Below, one piece after another: positions 44,831 through 55,574 of a stretch of DNA of 64,000 nucleotides (its first letter is position 1; each line of letters starts with the position of its first letter). The notes beneath the pieces are model-generated. The model made no database searches, was not told the origin of the DNA, and saw only the letters and a list, made by a program, of their open reading frames with translations. The position numbers and the translations under genes were made by a program. This DNA is from Zymoseptoria tritici IPO323 (taxonomy: Eukaryota; Ascomycota; Dothideomycetes; Mycosphaerellales; Mycosphaerellaceae): positions 1,302,001-1,366,000 of the forward strand of contig NC_018218.1 of NCBI RefSeq assembly GCF_000219625.1, written 5' to 3'.

Positions 44831-47545
44831 ATGAGTGGAAAGAACCGAGTCAACACCAAGGCGAAAGAGGCGTCGCTCGACGTGTATGCGGCGCCGTACG
44901 TGCCGATTGTCCTCAAGCAGATCAATGAAGCTCCTGCTCAGATTGTACCGTAGGTTGGAGATCACGGAAGGAACGTATGTGGCGATACTGATCTCGGCCC
45001 AATCAACAGATGCACACCATCACCATGGATAGACTACACACGATACGTTCAGTCTTTCTCCGGAAACATATTCCTCTCAGCGCCTGCTTATCCGGATGCA
45101 CTGTCCGCAGAGCTCCCATTCCCTAAACCGTTCGACGGCAAGCTCGAAATCTCGACATACATGGACTACTTCTCTGCCGCCATTACGACCGAGGTGCATG
45201 CTCTACAGAAAGAGTGTGAAGAATACAACATGTATCAAGTACCCCTGGCGGCAGCCCATGGCGACCCACGACAATCAATGTACTGGCTCAACATTCCTGG
45301 ATTGCGAGAAGCTAGTCTGCGCATCGAGATCGGAGACATAGTGCAGGTACGACAACTCGGATTCGAACACATGAGACATGCTGGAGCTCTCGTAACCGCA
45401 GGCTATCCTGTTCCTCCCAACAATCAATTTCAGCAGCAGCACAACGCTGTCGTGTGGGGCATTGACCGTGTACGGGAGATGGTCACTTTGCGGATCGACT
45501 ATCTGGTACCCATAAGTCTTCTCTTCAACGCCCGCTTCGTCGTACAGTCACATCGCATTCATGCTTGGCATAGAGCCGTGGCACGGACCCAGCGCGCCAT
45601 GACAGAAGCGAATCAGCAGTCGTTAAAGAATGATAACGAATGGATGCGCTCCATGCTGTTCCCTGACACGAAAGATGGAGTTCTTCAGCGGAGTTTGAAC
45701 AAGGCCCGGGACCAGCTCAGTCTGTTTGACACGCTTCTCAATTACGAACAAGTCAGAGCCACCGAGACAATCCTCAAAGGCCAATATGGACGGGTCCCTT
45801 ATCTCATCAGCGGGCCTCCAGGCACGGGCAAAACCAAGACTGTTGTTGAGATAGCATCGCAATTGGTCAGTGAGAACGAGTCGTCGCGACTGCTGCTGTG
45901 TGCACCGTCCGATTCTGCGGCAGACACTCTCGTCCAGCGCCTCAGTCAGCATTACAGCCCGAAAGAAGTTCTGTAAGCTGTGGCCAGAGGAATTGAGCCA
46001 GTGATCATTACTGACCACTGTTATAGAAGATTGAACTCACCTGCAAGAAGCTTCCCAGAGGTTCCGAATTCAGTCCTGCCGTTCTGTCATGTCGACGACA
46101 CCATCTTCTCTTTGCCGCCCTTTCCGACCTTGATGAGGAAGAGAATCGTGGTCACCACGTGCCGCGATGCTGAAATGCTTCACCAAGCCCGCCTCAGTAA
46201 TCAAAATCTCTACTCCCTCGAACGCAGCATCTACAATGTTCTTCATCCGGAGGATACACAAATAGAGCCGCGATTGCACTTCACTGCTCTTATCATCGAC
46301 GAAGCAGCTCAGGCGATTGAACCGGAAGTGCTCATACCCATCTTGGTCGTGGCGCCTCCTGCAGATCTGTGTCCGAGTGAAACAAACTTGCCCGCTGTCA
46401 TCATGGTGGGTGATCAACACCAGCTGGGACCTCGGACTGCGTCCAAAGGACAGTTACAACGCTCGCTCTTCGAGAGGTTACTGAACCGGCCACTGTACAA
46501 AGACCATCCTCTGGCACGTTCATCGCAGTCAGGTGGCATCGTGCAACGACTGTCGAAGGCCATGCTACCCATCATCAGACCTCCATTTACCGATCTCATT
46601 CGCAACTATCGCTCACATCCGGCCATCATTGCGACACCATCTTCACTCTTCTACAACGATACGTTAGAACCGACGGCATCTCATGTTGACTCCCTACTCT
46701 CTTGGACCGGCTTTGAAGGACGTCAAATGCCTGTGATGTTTGCGGAGAACCGAACGCCGGACGAGATCGAGCGAGACGGTGGCGGCTGGTACAATTTGGG
46801 CGAAGTCACTCTTGCGATAGATTTCGCGAAATCTTTCTTATCAGAGGGCCTCGTGAAACAACGCGAGATATGCATCATGTCGCCATTCGCAGCACAGGTC
46901 CGCGCTCTCCGTTTGCGAGCGAGACGGCCAGACTTGAAGCTCTCGGCGATCAACATCGGTCCGCTGGAAGCGTTCCAAGGCCTAGAGTCGAAGCTTGTCA
47001 TCTTGTGCACTACTCGGACTAGGGATCGCTTCATCGACCAAGATCTTGCCAAAGGACTCGGAGTCATTCACGAGGCGAGACGATTCAATGTCGCCCTCAC
47101 ACGTGCCAAGGAAGGTCTGATCGTCATCGGACACCCCGGTATCCTGTGCCAGGACGAAAATTGGGCTTCGTTCATGGCGTTTTGTAGGCGGAATGGAGCT
47201 TGGAGTGGAACGGGGCCGGAGGATTGGCATACGCCGCATAGTCGGAAGATCAAGATGTCGCGATTGGAGAAGCAGATTCAGTTCCGCAATAAGGTGAGCG
47301 AGGACAGCAACGGTGATGATGGATTGGCGAAGCGTATGCGCCGATTAGGCTTGATGAAAAGTGAGGAGGATGAGCATTGGGAAGCTGGCATCGCTGCGGA
47401 GGAGGCATTGGCTGGCGAGGTGGATGCGGCGGATGATGGTACAGCAGAGGAAGATGGCACGGCCACCGAGAGTGGCACTTCCGATCAGGATTGTGTAGCT
47501 GCAGACGACTCGGCGACATCGCCAGAGTCGGGTGAGGTTGCATGA
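44831..47545 (+). CDS. SF1 RNA helicase of the MOV10/SDE3 (SAD-3/Hrr1) group
   Basis: Exons 44831-44949, 45010-45972 and 46027-47545 give 866 aa. UPF1-like helicase motifs are complete: Walker A GPPGTGKTKT (near residue 307), DEAA box IIDEAAQ (near 451), MVGDQHQLGP, LIRNYRSHPAI, FQGLESKLVILCTTRTRD and RRFNVALTRAKEGLIVIG. There is no UPF1 Cys/His zinc domain, and the N-terminal region resembles MOV10/SDE3. In fungi this group includes Neurospora SAD-3 and fission-yeast Hrr1, which work with Argonaute and RNA-dependent RNA polymerase in RNA silencing. The C-terminal 100 residues are acidic and Ala/Asp-rich. The silencing role here is inferred. Confidence 0.82.
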
Positions 47546-47934
47546 CGCACGTCGATGTCTACTGTGAAGCCTTGCATATATGAGCAGTAGGCCGCCCTAG
47601 GACAAAGTGGCTTGGAGATGCGCATTGCGGTGGGTTGAGAAAGCATACAGCGACGGCTCTTACTTTTCGGAGGAGCAAAAGATCAAATCTGCATCAGACT
47701 CAGTGATCAAACGCTGCTTCCACGAACCTGTAGAAAATTGCCATGGTGCCCGTCCTGGTCCACCTGACGCACGTGATAGGAGAACACGAAATGTTCAGGG
47801 TCCAACCAGTTGGCAAGAGCGAGGCGGATCAAGAAAGTTACAGGGGGCCAGCACTTCAGGCCACTTCACGCATTCGTTAGCATACAACTTCGCTTCATTC
47901 CACCCGCAACTGCTTGAACACGACCACCGCCGCC
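47546..47934. other. Short intergenic region
   Basis: 389 bp between the helicase and erv25. The last 60 bp (ACTTCGCTTCATTCCACC and following) look like a leader. No other feature is seen. Confidence 0.45.
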
Positions 47935-48681
47935 ATGTTGGCCCTCAAGCTCCTCGCCGCGTTCGCGCTCCCACTCGTCTCCGCCCTGAAATTCGACATC
48001 AAAGCAGATCACACGGGAGAGTCAATCATGAAGGAACGATGCATACGCAATTTCGCCGCGAAAGAACAGCTGGTCGTCGTCACGATCAAGACGAGTGGTC
48101 AAAGAGGCGACGGACAGACTTTGCACGTACACGTACGTCTTGCTGTGAAATCGTCAATGCCTCTCGCGTGGCATCGCGAAACAACCCACATTCGCGTTCT
48201 TGGAAACTCCCACTGACTTCTCTCACTCATCCAGATCCGAGACACCGTCGGCAACGACTACGCCCGTCCCCGTGACGTCGCCGGCGAGTCGCGCCACGCC
48301 TTCACCTCGCACGCCGACGCACCCTTCGACGTCTGCTTCGAGAACATCCTCACATCGCAACACCCCGTGATCGAACCGCACCGCAGCGTGGAGCTAGACG
48401 TGGACATTGGCGCCGACGCGAAGGACTGGTCGGCGGACGCGGCGGGCGAGAAGCTGAAACCCGTGGAAGCGGAGCTGCGGAAGATTTCCGAGCAGGCGAA
48501 AGAAGTGGTGGATGCGATGGAGTACTTGCGCAGTCGAGAGATGAAGCTGAGAGATACGAATGAGAGCACGAATGAGCGGGTCAAGTGGTTTGCGTTGAGC
48601 ACTATGGGCATGTTGGTCGCGTTGGGCGTGTGGCAGATTGTCTATCTGAGGGCATACTTCAGGAGCAAGCATTTGATCTAG
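47935..48681 (+). CDS. erv25: p24 family cargo receptor Erv25
   Basis: Exons 47935-48132 and 48235-48681 join in phase 0 to give 214 aa. It has a signal peptide ([17 protein letters not shown]), a GOLD domain with the conserved cysteine pair (ERCIRNF and FDVCFEN), the RPRDVAGE and [14 protein letters not shown] segments, a coiled coil ending [14 protein letters not shown], one transmembrane helix, and the cytosolic tail YFRSKHLI. p24 proteins cycle between ER and Golgi in COPII/COPI vesicles; the tail fits the Erv25 (delta) branch. Confidence 0.95.
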
Positions 48682-49203
48682 GCGCTTTGGGAGGAGGATT
48701 GGCATTCGCAGTGGGTGGAGTTGACGGCTGTACGAAAGAGCATGAGGACAATGGCTTGGGCTTCGAGACCAAGAAGACCATGAAAAGTAAGGTATGACAG
48801 AGACATGGATGATACATAAGCATTGCTGCGGTTTGTATTAGTTTCGTCAACAGCCCATGAACTTGATCCCAAGTCGGCTCACGTGAGTGGGAATGCGAAC
48901 TGTCGGTGATCACGAGCATTGTTATACTGATTGGACAGCGAGAGGTATTCACGGAAGTGACGCGAAGCGAGAGGAAGAGTATGGATCAATGGAACCGGAG
49001 GTCAAGCCATCATATTAGGTTTCTATCTCACTGGCAGAAGAAGTATGCTCCACAGGATCAAGCCAGTCATCGTAGGTACATCCCCCAGTTTGATGTAAAG
49101 CCGCCCCACGCGAATGCACGTAGGCGACGGCCCACGCGCTGGAGCGATAACGTGGCCGCTGGCACGGGCAGTTGAAAGACCGCTTGCACTCGGCGCACTT
49201 GTC
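48682..49203. other. Convergent intergenic region
   Basis: 522 bp between the 3' ends of erv25 and the minus-strand BTB gene. I see no gene. Confidence 0.5.
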
Positions 49204-50999
49204 TCAATTCGGTGGCAGCGCTGCTGGCGGAGGTGGAGCGCCAGCCACCTTGCCCTTCACCTTGTCCTTGGCGACCTTTGCCTTGTCGATACCCTTGTGA
49301 AACCTGGAGAAGCAGGTCAGTCAGAGAACGAGAACTATCAGCGAGGGACAAAATGGCTCACTTGAATTTCAAGGCGGCGATGATGGCTTCGCCTTTCAGT
49401 CCAAAGGTAGGACGTTTGAACCACTTCGTCTTGGTCGTGGTGGCCGAAGTCACGGTCTTCGCATCCGCAGCCTTGGATGCCACGGGAATGGTTGTTTGCT
49501 TGGCTACTGCTGCCACAGGAACGGTTGTCTGCTTGACTACTGCCGCCACGGGAATGGTTTTCTGCTTGACTGGCACGATAAACTCATCCTTCTTCGCGAC
49601 CGGAGGCACGATGACAGCTGGTACTGGAGCTTCGATGGGTTTCGGGGCGTCCGGAACAGGCACGTCGGCCGGCTTCACTGCGTCTGGAGCGTCGGGTGCA
49701 TCCTGCAAATCATCCAGGTCAGTGAGCATATGATTGCTATCAATACAGCAGTCAAGCTCACCGTCGCTGCATCTCCGCCGACTGAGACGTCATCGGCAGC
49801 ACCATCGCTCTGCCACGCTTCAGCTGGAGCAGGAATGCAGGCAGGCGTGTGCTCGTGGGAATGCCATGCACAGGACGAGCCACGGCGAGGATCGGCGAGA
49901 TCGTTCTTGGCCAGACCAACAACAGCCTCCGCGAAGTCGACAGCCATCTCATTGTTCTGCAAGAGCACTTCGCGGATCGAGTCTGAGATCAAGTAGTCGG
50001 ACTCGGTTTGTTGCTCGCACATCGCGCGGTATGCGGCTGTCTGGATGAGGAAGCTTCGCATTGCGTTGGCCTGGGTGGTGTATGCGTAGATGTACTCCAG
50101 ACGGAACGCGGGAGCAGTCATCTTCTCGGCGCGGTAGTAGGCGCGAGTCAAATCCATCACTGTGAAAGACGATCAGTTGGTCGAGCCGAAAACATGAGTG
50201 AGGAGAACATACCTTGATTCTCCAACTGCTCAATCTCAAACTTCCTGGCAAGCACGTACAGGCTGAGATAGTGCTGCAGCGAATGAAAGTCGTGAGGACC
50301 AGCCAACTGGTGATCGTGCTCGAGCCAGTGCTTGAACAAGGCCATCGATATCTCATCAATGTCTTCGTATGTCTCCTGCTCAGGGGTACCCAGCGAACCA
50401 TCATGTCCTTCGGTCTCTGCAATCATGCGCTTGAAGTAGCGACTCTTCTTCGCAAGCTATGCGGTGTGAAAGTCGAACTGCTTGTGGCTCTTGCCAGCGT
50501 AGAGGCTGATCACACCCTTGCGAGCATCGGGCTGGCGAAGAAGCCTGTCAACGGGAGCTTGCAAGGCGGCCTTTTCTGCGGCTGCGGCGATTGATGGGGA
50601 AAGACCAGTGACACCGGCGTCAAGCTTCTGTTGCGGTTCGGCGGCGAGCCCGTTTGCAGACTTCTGCGGTACTGTCGTTGAAGCGACCGAAGCCGCGGCA
50701 GTTGGCAGAATGACGGCAGGCGCTGGAGCAGTCGATCCCGATGATGCTGGCATGGTGGCGGCCTGCGTGAGAGGAGCTACTGGGCTTGACTCAGGGGCCG
50801 TGGGAATGGCAGGTGAGGCAGCTCGAACGGAATTCGCTGATGCAGAAGACAAGTGGGAGTCCGAGTTGCGTCGAGATGCACCCCGAGCGACAGGCGTGAG
50901 TTCGTTGTCGTGCTCAACAGCGGGCTTCCGAAGGCTGGACGCGGATGGTGAGCGGGAGATGGGTTTGGGCTTGTCGGAGGGGATGTCGAGGGAAGCCAT
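49204..50999 (-). CDS. BTB/POZ-domain gene with an in-frame TAG inside the domain
   Basis: Exons 50999-50213, 50159-49762, 49702-49362 and 49303-49204 fit perfectly in phase and would encode 541 codons, but codon 181 (50459-50457) is TAG. It falls inside an otherwise intact BTB core: ISLYAGKSHKQFDFHTA, then TAG, then LAKKSRYFKRMIAE, matching H-x3-L-x3-S-x2-F. A 57-nt phase-0 intron (50513-50457, donor GTGATC, acceptor CATAG) could remove it, but would also remove the first BTB strand, giving 521 aa. Otherwise the gene is recently broken, is read through, or the base is wrong. After the BTB come a helical region (TRAYYRAEKMTAPAFRLEYI) and an Ala/Pro-rich stretch with three KQTTIPVAA-type repeats. 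The role is unknown. Confidence 0.7.
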
Positions 51000-51398
51000 T
51001 GAGACTCGGTGGCTGTAGGTCTACTGCGGTAGGATGTGAAACGTAAGTCCTGCTTTGACGAGTGCTGCTGTGTAATGAGTAGTCCCGCTAGTCAGAAAAT
51101 CGAGCGAGACACGCGTTAAAGAGAAGACAATGCTGGGTAAATGCGAGACGTAATGAAGTCGTGTGAAGTTGAAGGAGGGTTTGGAAACTGGGCTGAAAGG
51201 AAGTAAACAGGACGGAAGAGCGAGAAGTGAGCTGCGTGGCAGTTGCATGAGCCGGAAGTTGCTATTGCTCTTCGCAGCCGCCACGTTGCTCCCTTCGATA
51301 GTTCTATTTCCAGCGCACCCAAATGATGGAAAGAACTGATGGGCAAGAATTGTTCTACACTTGTATACAGTCGAGCTCGTTCCGTGGTCTCGGCAAGA
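51000..51398. other. Upstream region of the BTB gene
   Basis: 399 bp between the BTB start and the 3' end of the SDHAF2 gene, both on the minus strand. I see nothing distinctive. Confidence 0.45.
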
Positions 51399-52397
51399 TC
51401 ACCTGTCGAAGTTCTTCAAATCAGGCATAAAGCCAAGTCCGCCGCCCTTCCTCTCGCCATCCATATTCGATGTGTCCTTTCCAGCGATGTGCACACTGCC
51501 GGCGCTGCGGTCAATCACATGCTTCCTCAACAGCGACAGAATCTCGCTGTTCTTCCATCGCTGAGGGACGGGTCTGTATGCAGGCTTGAAAGTACCAACA
51601 GTCTGAGCCCATTCACCGGTTCCAGGCGCGCGCACTCTCTTGCCTTGTGTGTCCGGCTTCTGCTCCGCAACATCCTTGCCCTGCGCTTCCGGCGATGCCA
51701 TATCCGGCCCCGATCCCTCAGCGTATGCCATCGAAGTAGGAACTGGCTCCTGTGTAACCCAATAGTAGATGTCCCAGTCATTCTCGTCAAGGAAAGAGTC
51801 GTATTGCTCCAGCTGCGCCTTTGTCATGGCACCAAGGTTCTCGTCGGCGAATGTGGATAGGAGCAAATCGGACTCTAGTGTGCCTCTTTTCCGGCTTTGA
51901 TCTGTACGATATCATCAGCGTCAGCAAGAGACATTTCCGCATGAATCGAGCTTACACAGTAGACGTGCACGAGTAGTGTTGACGTCTTCGCCAGTTCGAC
52001 GAATAGGCTCAACCTTGAACGTGCCGCCCTCGATTTCACCTACATCGAGATCTGCGTTGGGTCCAGACTTTGGCGATCCAGATTGTGTACCGCCGGTCAT
52101 CCTCTCGGTGTTTTCAGGCTTGGAGTCCTTGGGCACGAACTTGGAGTCCACGCTTGTGATGAGCTCTGGCGGAGCCGCATCCTCGCCGATGTTGGGCATT
52201 TCGTTGGCGATTGTCGATGTGGAGTTGGTCAAATGCGGGTTCAATGGCTTCTCCTTCATGAACTTGCGGTATGTCTCTGCAGTGTCATTGTGCCTGTCGT
52301 TGGTTGGCACTGCGGCCAAGCGAGATGTGGTGCCGAAGGGTCGCACGCTGCGCACGGCGAACTGGCTGGATCGGAGGAGGAAGCGTGCCGGTGTCAT
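51399..52397 (-). CDS. SDH5: Succinate dehydrogenase assembly factor 2, mitochondrial
   Basis: Needed for covalent FAD attachment to the flavoprotein subunit of succinate dehydrogenase. Exons 52397-51956 and 51901-51399 give 314 aa. The join recreates the family core [27 protein letters not shown], followed by [22 protein letters not shown] and [10 protein letters not shown]. The N-terminus ([21 protein letters not shown]) is a mitochondrial presequence. The protein is longer than yeast Sdh5, with a Pro/Ser-rich linker before the domain and a C-terminal extension, as seen in other filamentous fungi. Confidence 0.95.
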
Positions 52398-52935
52398 GAT
52401 GGGCGTTTCCTGGGTGTTGTGGGGAGGAGAGAGGCTTCGTTGAAGATGTCGGGAATGAATGTCTCCAATGCCTGCGAGCTCACAGTGCAAGACGTCAGCG
52501 ATTCCTCCAGCCAATCACGACGTTGCTGAAGTTACCCTGCACCATTTCTCTCCGGTTCGACTTCGCTCTCCTTTCATCTCTCAAACACTTTACTACGAGA
52601 AAACGTTCGTCACTGATTGCAAATTGCACTGTGACACACGGACTGGAGTGCTGACGTGAACTGAGTATGGCGACCTTGAATACATGATTTAGCGGCGAAT
52701 ATCGGTTATATCACAACTATGCACAGCTGTCCCGGTACCCCTGAAAGACCTCACAAAGAAGCGCAACAACGGGAACCCACTCGCCAGCGACTCTGATTCG
52801 ACTCTTCCCCTTCGGCTCGTTCTCACATCGTTGCTTGCTCCTCTGGAACCTCCGGATGTATCCCTAGCCCATCTGCTCGCAGCCTAAGTTGGGTCCCGCA
52901 ATCGTGCCTCTTGGGCCTTTGCTCGCGCCTCCCGA
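52398..52935. other. Upstream region of the SDHAF2 gene
   Basis: 538 bp up to the end of the interrupted 2EXR-like gene. I see no gene. Confidence 0.45.
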
Positions 52936-53652
52936 TCATGCGCCTTCGCGGTCCTTTGGAGCATCTTTCGGCAGAAACACGGCGTATTGCCGAGTAAGAG
53001 GAGCATCATCGCATGGCGTGCCACTCGCGTTGCGGTCCATCTCATGCATCCAATCTCCAGCCTCATATGACTCTTTGACGTACACCTGAAAGCCGAGTCC
53101 TCTACACCGCCTGAGGATGTCCTCGATCACAGGCGACCGATAGAACTCGTTTGGCCTCGATGCGCCCCTTTCGACGGCCCACGTATTACCGACCACTCGA
53201 CGCTTGACTTCGTCACCACCCCAGAAAATCACGGAGCTATCGTGCCTGTTTCCACACTCTTTGCACTCCATGGTTACCCAATGGTATACGGGAATTGACC
53301 GGCCGTACGCGCTCTGAAGGCGAAGCGATCTGCTGTGATTACTTTGTTTGATGCAGATGCTAAGCTTGGCCATGCTTGAGAGGACCTGCACCGCCATCGG
53401 GGTCCGCAATATGGCTTCGAACGACTCGACTTGGTCTATTACCCCCGCGACAGGGTAGCCGATATGAACGTGGAATTCGTTCACCGCCCAGAAGAGGAGC
53501 TAGGCTTCGCCACGGATCTGACGGCACGTCTGCAGGAAACCAGTGTGTTCGGCGACATTCCTCGCCGGGATAGCTGCGCCGTTGGCGAGCGCCATGAAGT
53601 AGATACGGTTGCGCACCTCGGCCGGGAATCGATTGAAGGGTGAGTTCTCCAT
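52936..53652 (-). pseudogene. 2EXR-like fungal protein interrupted by one in-frame TAG
   Basis: From ATG 53652 the frame reads MENSPFNRFPAEVRNRIYFM, then FLQTCRQIRGEA, then TAG (53502-53500), then LLFWAVNEFHVHIGYP and on without further stops to TGA at 52936-52938. This is the common fungal layout (NRLPAEIRN-IY, then CRQIR-EA--LF---N-F) with one stop exactly at the junction, so codon 51 of 239 is lost. No plausible GT-AG intron removes it; the only 57-nt phase-0 option has donor GTCGCC. The downstream 188 codons stay open and protein-like (VYHWVTMECKECGNRHDSSV, FYRSPVIEDILRRCRGLGF). Recent pseudogene, readthrough gene or base error. The family has no known reaction. Confidence 0.6.
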
Positions 53653-54356
53653 GACGCTTCAACGAAGGTCAGCGTCTTCCGTTGCGTTCAAGCTTCGCGT
53701 ACACCGTGCAATTCGGCGGAAAGGACTGAGCTTACAGGTTGCTCTGCGGGATTTGGATCCGGTGTGCTTGTTGCTGGCGGTCGTCGTGCTTTGAAACAAG
53801 AAAAACCCGCACGTCAGAGCGCGTTCAGAATAATGGCCTTGCCATAACTTCGGGACCACGGTCGCCGCGAGCAGTCCTAGTCACGCTCTCTCTCGTATCT
53901 GGGGTACCTCCACATTCGCGGCAAGGTATAAGGTTCACGAACCACTAGTCGAATATTCGACCGTGTCTGCGAGCAAAAACTTATTAGACATGGAGCCATG
54001 GGCGTGGCTACCACTGCACACCCAAAGGTTTGACGTGACGAGAGCGCACATTTGCTGGAGTCGCAGAAACCCTCGTTGGCTTCCAGTTCGGCGCCTGGTG
54101 AACATGCACCTGTACTGCTGCTTAAAGATTGGAGGAACTCATAGTTTGACCTTCGACTCTGTGACTCCAGAGGCGAGCGCTCTGCCGTTTCCAAGTCCTC
54201 CGGTTGGGATTCCACATGTACAGATGTCGAGGTCGAGCCTCCGATCGTTCCATCTGCCTCGCCCGGGTTTCTCCCCCAACAAAAAAGCCACCACTTGCGA
54301 TTCGTCACAGACAGTCAATATGGCATACTGTTCCCGCCCATTTCGGCCGCTGGCCT
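53653..54356. other. Intergenic region
   Basis: 704 bp between two minus-strand genes. Frames on both strands here have no domain and no splice context. Confidence 0.45.
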
Positions 54357-55574
54357 TCAGGCCCCTGACCCAGGCGGACCATAGAGCTGACCCCGCTCGC
54401 GACGCCAGTTGTTGGCTGCGAACGATCCTTTCATATTCCCAGTCACGTCCCTGTACTGAATCTTCTCTCGTGTTCCCAGTCCTGTGCGCAAAGTCCAAGT
54501 CGGGAATCCATAGCCAGGAAAATGGGCTGGACCATCTGCACCGGGAAATTCGAGTAGACGGCGCTCCCACAGATCACTCAAGTAGATAGAGTCAAGCTCA
54601 AGGCATTTGGTCATCTGGATACAGACCGCATCAAACTTGCCGGCTAATATATGCAGCCATTCGAGGTTGATCCGACGGACCTGCGGATTTGTTGACAAGA
54701 AAGACACCAAAGCTTCCGAGGTGATTTCCATGCCTTTCAGGGAAAGTGTGTTGAGCGATGGGAGAGACAATCCGGCGAAACCATCGAAAAATCGCTGCCG
54801 TTCGATCTTTGCGTAGGGCACGTCTGTTAGATGCAGGTTGAGCCACCGCATATTCAATTCTTCCATCCCTCGCGAGTGGCGGATGAGAAAACGCTTGAGG
54901 CATTTTGAGAGTCCGACGCCCTCATCATCGACCGTGCCATCTTCGTTGTTGGAGACAGCGAATGAGAGCGATCGAAGCTCTGGCATGTCGAAGGTGTCGA
55001 GCAGCGTCTGCAGCTGAGAGGAATTCAGGGCGCAGCGCGGTGTGGAGCTGTATAGGTCGAGACTCTGGACTGGGATAGCCGAGCCCAGCATAGCCCTTGC
55101 CAGCAAACGTGCAGTCTTGTCCGCGCATTTCCAGATTAGACGCCAATCGCAGGTGTAACTGAAATGCTCCCTCATGACCGTCGTATCTTCGACCGCAAGG
55201 TTGATCGAGCGGAGAGCGCCGGTCTTCGAATTAGCTCGCAGCTGCTTCAGAGCTTTCAGGAGAAGTTCTGAGATCTCGGCATCATCAGGCTCGCCGGCAT
55301 CGATATTCTCCTGCGGACTGCCAATGATGGTAAGGTGCTCCAGAGCGCAGCCCAGCCAATTCGGCTGGGTGACCATCGCAAAGCACCGGAAATCCTCGCA
55401 CGAGACCCTCACACTCTTGCTCTTGAACTGGGCTCTGAATGATCCTTGGGCGATTTGGCTGGCAATCCCAGAGGCAGCCAGCCGCAGGTTGCATACATCC
55501 TGGAGGTTGAGGCTTAGGACAACTTCCTCGAGAAGCTCTGAGGGTAAGCTCATGATGGAGCAGGGAGGGGTCAT
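54357..55574 (-). CDS. F-box-like protein with leucine-rich repeats
   Basis: A single-exon protein of 405 aa. It begins with an F-box-like motif (IMSLPSELLEEVVLSLNLQDVCNLRLAASGIA, residues about 7-38); Met8 is an alternative start. Leucine-rich segments follow (MPELRSLSFAVSN, MEELNMRWLNLHL, LPSLNTLSLKGMEI, NPQVRRINLEWLHIL), the pattern of fungal F-box LRR proteins. Such proteins serve as substrate receptors of SCF ubiquitin ligases through Skp1; the target is unknown. It is divergent from the thiolase gene. Confidence 0.75.
   Translation of the reverse strand: MTPPCSIMSLPSELLEEVVLSLNLQDVCNLRLAASGIASQIAQGSFRAQFKSKSVRVSCEDFRCFAMVTQPNWLGCALEHLTIIGSPQENIDAGEPDDAEISELLLKALKQLRANSKTGALRSINLAVEDTTVMREHFSYTCDWRLIWKCADKTARLLARAMLGSAIPVQSLDLYSSTPRCALNSSQLQTLLDTFDMPELRSLSFAVSNNEDGTVDDEGVGLSKCLKRFLIRHSRGMEELNMRWLNLHLTDVPYAKIERQRFFDGFAGLSLPSLNTLSLKGMEITSEALVSFLSTNPQVRRINLEWLHILAGKFDAVCIQMTKCLELDSIYLSDLWERRLLEFPGADGPAHFPGYGFPTWTLRTGLGTREKIQYRDVTGNMKGSFAANNWRRERGQLYGPPGSGA

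Noticed and set aside
45355..45375. GTTCGAATCC-like B box on the minus strand
   Set aside because: It lies inside a coding exon of the RNA helicase and has no tRNA fold around it.
49204..53652. UAG reassigned to a sense codon in this organism
   Set aside because: The lipoxygenase terminates with TAG right after its obligatory C-terminal ligand, and other intact genes also end in TAG.
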